NCBI GenBank assembly: GCA_023433205.1
Contig: JAEZDS010000194.1
Coordinates: 1 to 33,358 of the forward strand
Direction: 5' to 3'
Length of the DNA stretch: 33,358 nt
DNA from: Bacteroidota bacterium
GTDB taxonomy: Bacteria > Bacteroidota > Bacteroidia > B-17B0 > Aurantibacillaceae
A program made the position numbers and the translations under genes. This document shows positions 32,874-33,358 of the stretch, one piece after another (position 1 is the first letter of the stretch; each line of letters opens with the position of its first letter). The notes beneath the pieces are model-generated. The model did not search any database. It was not told the origin of the DNA and saw only the letters and a list, made by a program, of their open reading frames with translations.

Positions 32874-33358
32874 CTATTGATGCAGCAGCTCCTTTACAAA
32901 TCGAGCAAAAGTATTTCCCCGAAGACCCGTCAACTGATATGCGTCTCGATAAAGAATTTTATTTTCTTTCAATGCCCGGTTAATGTGCGAAGCAAATTTT
33001 AAACTAATTCTCTTGCCTTGACTTGCATAGAAGTCACCGCCCCCACTTTGCTTTAGTTTTCTTTCGGCAAGGTCTTCCTGATAACGACGATAAAAGGCAA
33101 AAAAAGTCTGCTTGGGCATCTTCCCTAAGTCGAGCGCCCTTCTTGCGATGACAATCGTCGACACCTTAAAATATCTCGAAAGCTGGTATAGGCTTCCAGT
33201 ACTAGCATCAGTCCATAATCGCATCAACTCTCTTCCGGGCACAAGAAATTCGGCAGCAACCTTATCACACAATATCTCAATGGGGTCATCTGCTGGTAAC
33301 ATTGTCCCATTATCGAAGCCAGCACTCTTGCCAAGCCAAATGTGGGCGAGTTCATGCA
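32874..33358 (-). CDS. ImmA/IrrE family metallopeptidase (N-terminus beyond the window)
   Basis: The reading frame runs through the right window edge, so the 5' part (often an Xre-type helix-turn-helix) is missing. The visible 160 codons begin at the edge with HELAHIWLGKSAG, the HExxH zinc-peptidase motif. They continue with ILCDKVAAEFLVPGREL, where the Glu of AAEFLVP is the usual third zinc ligand. The C-terminal part (YQLSRYFKVST, LGKMPKQTFFAFYRRY, SLKFASHINRALKENKI) matches the tails of this family. These proteins act as regulators or antitoxins that cleave or bind partners. It forms a two-gene unit with DUF4411. Confidence 0.9.
   Translation of the reverse strand, partial: HELAHIWLGKSAGFDNGTMLPADDPIEILCDKVAAEFLVPGRELMRLWTDASTGSLYQLSRYFKVSTIVIARRALDLGKMPKQTFFAFYRRYQEDLAERKLKQSGGGDFYASQGKRISLKFASHINRALKENKILYRDAYQLTGLRGNTFARFVKELLHQ

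Overview
The window looks like a chromosomal segment of a member of the Bacteroidota. The evidence is two secreted proteins with type IX secretion (T9SS)-like C-terminal domains, a DUF5686/carboxypeptidase-regulatory-like outer-membrane protein, the short three-cluster form of NuoG, few Shine-Dalgarno sequences, and several TAnnTTTG boxes (the Bacteroidota -7 promoter element) just upstream of genes. I cannot name a genus. Both window edges cut genes: nuoA on the left and an ImmA/IrrE-type peptidase gene on the right.

Region 1 (1-13408, + strand) is a nearly complete nuo operon in the order A(partial)-B-C-D-[small unknown gene]-E-F-G-H-I-J-K-[possible 51-codon ORF]-L-M-N. It encodes a 14-subunit respiratory complex I (NADH to quinone electron transfer coupled to ion pumping). 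The cluster-ligating cysteines and the buried Glu/Lys residues checked in the pump subunits are in place. Oddities are a small non-Nuo gene coupled to the 3' end of nuoD, a NuoG of only 334 residues with no molybdopterin-type C-terminal domain, and an open small frame that exactly fills the nuoK-nuoL gap.

Region 2 (13438-19871, - strand) reads from right to left. It holds a secreted protein with a T9SS-like C-terminus, a strong terminator, a biotin carboxyl carrier protein, a Tat-signal Fe/Mn superoxide dismutase, a KdnB-like iron-dependent Kdo 8-oxidase, an FkbM methyltransferase, an S41-peptidase-like protein without its serine nucleophile, and a small secreted unknown.

Region 3 (20061-25037, + strand) holds a DUF5686 outer-membrane protein, lptB and rdgB in a tight or overlapping unit, followed by an ECF sigma factor and a four-helix membrane protein that may be its partner. 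Region 4 (25096-27577, - strand) holds rsgA, a PKD-domain lipoprotein and a T9SS type A cargo protein. Region 5 (27891-32103, + strand) holds a thiolase, gcvT, a MORN-repeat secreted protein, a DUF1801 protein and a small unknown.

Region 6 (32187-33358) holds a tRNA-Ala(GGC) with its own promoter box and terminator. It is followed on the opposite strand by a two-gene module of an ImmA/IrrE metallopeptidase (cut by the window edge) and a DUF4411 PIN-like putative nuclease. This module looks accessory, and the tRNA may mark the edge of an integrated element. I saw no rRNA, CRISPR array, transposase or prophage structural gene.
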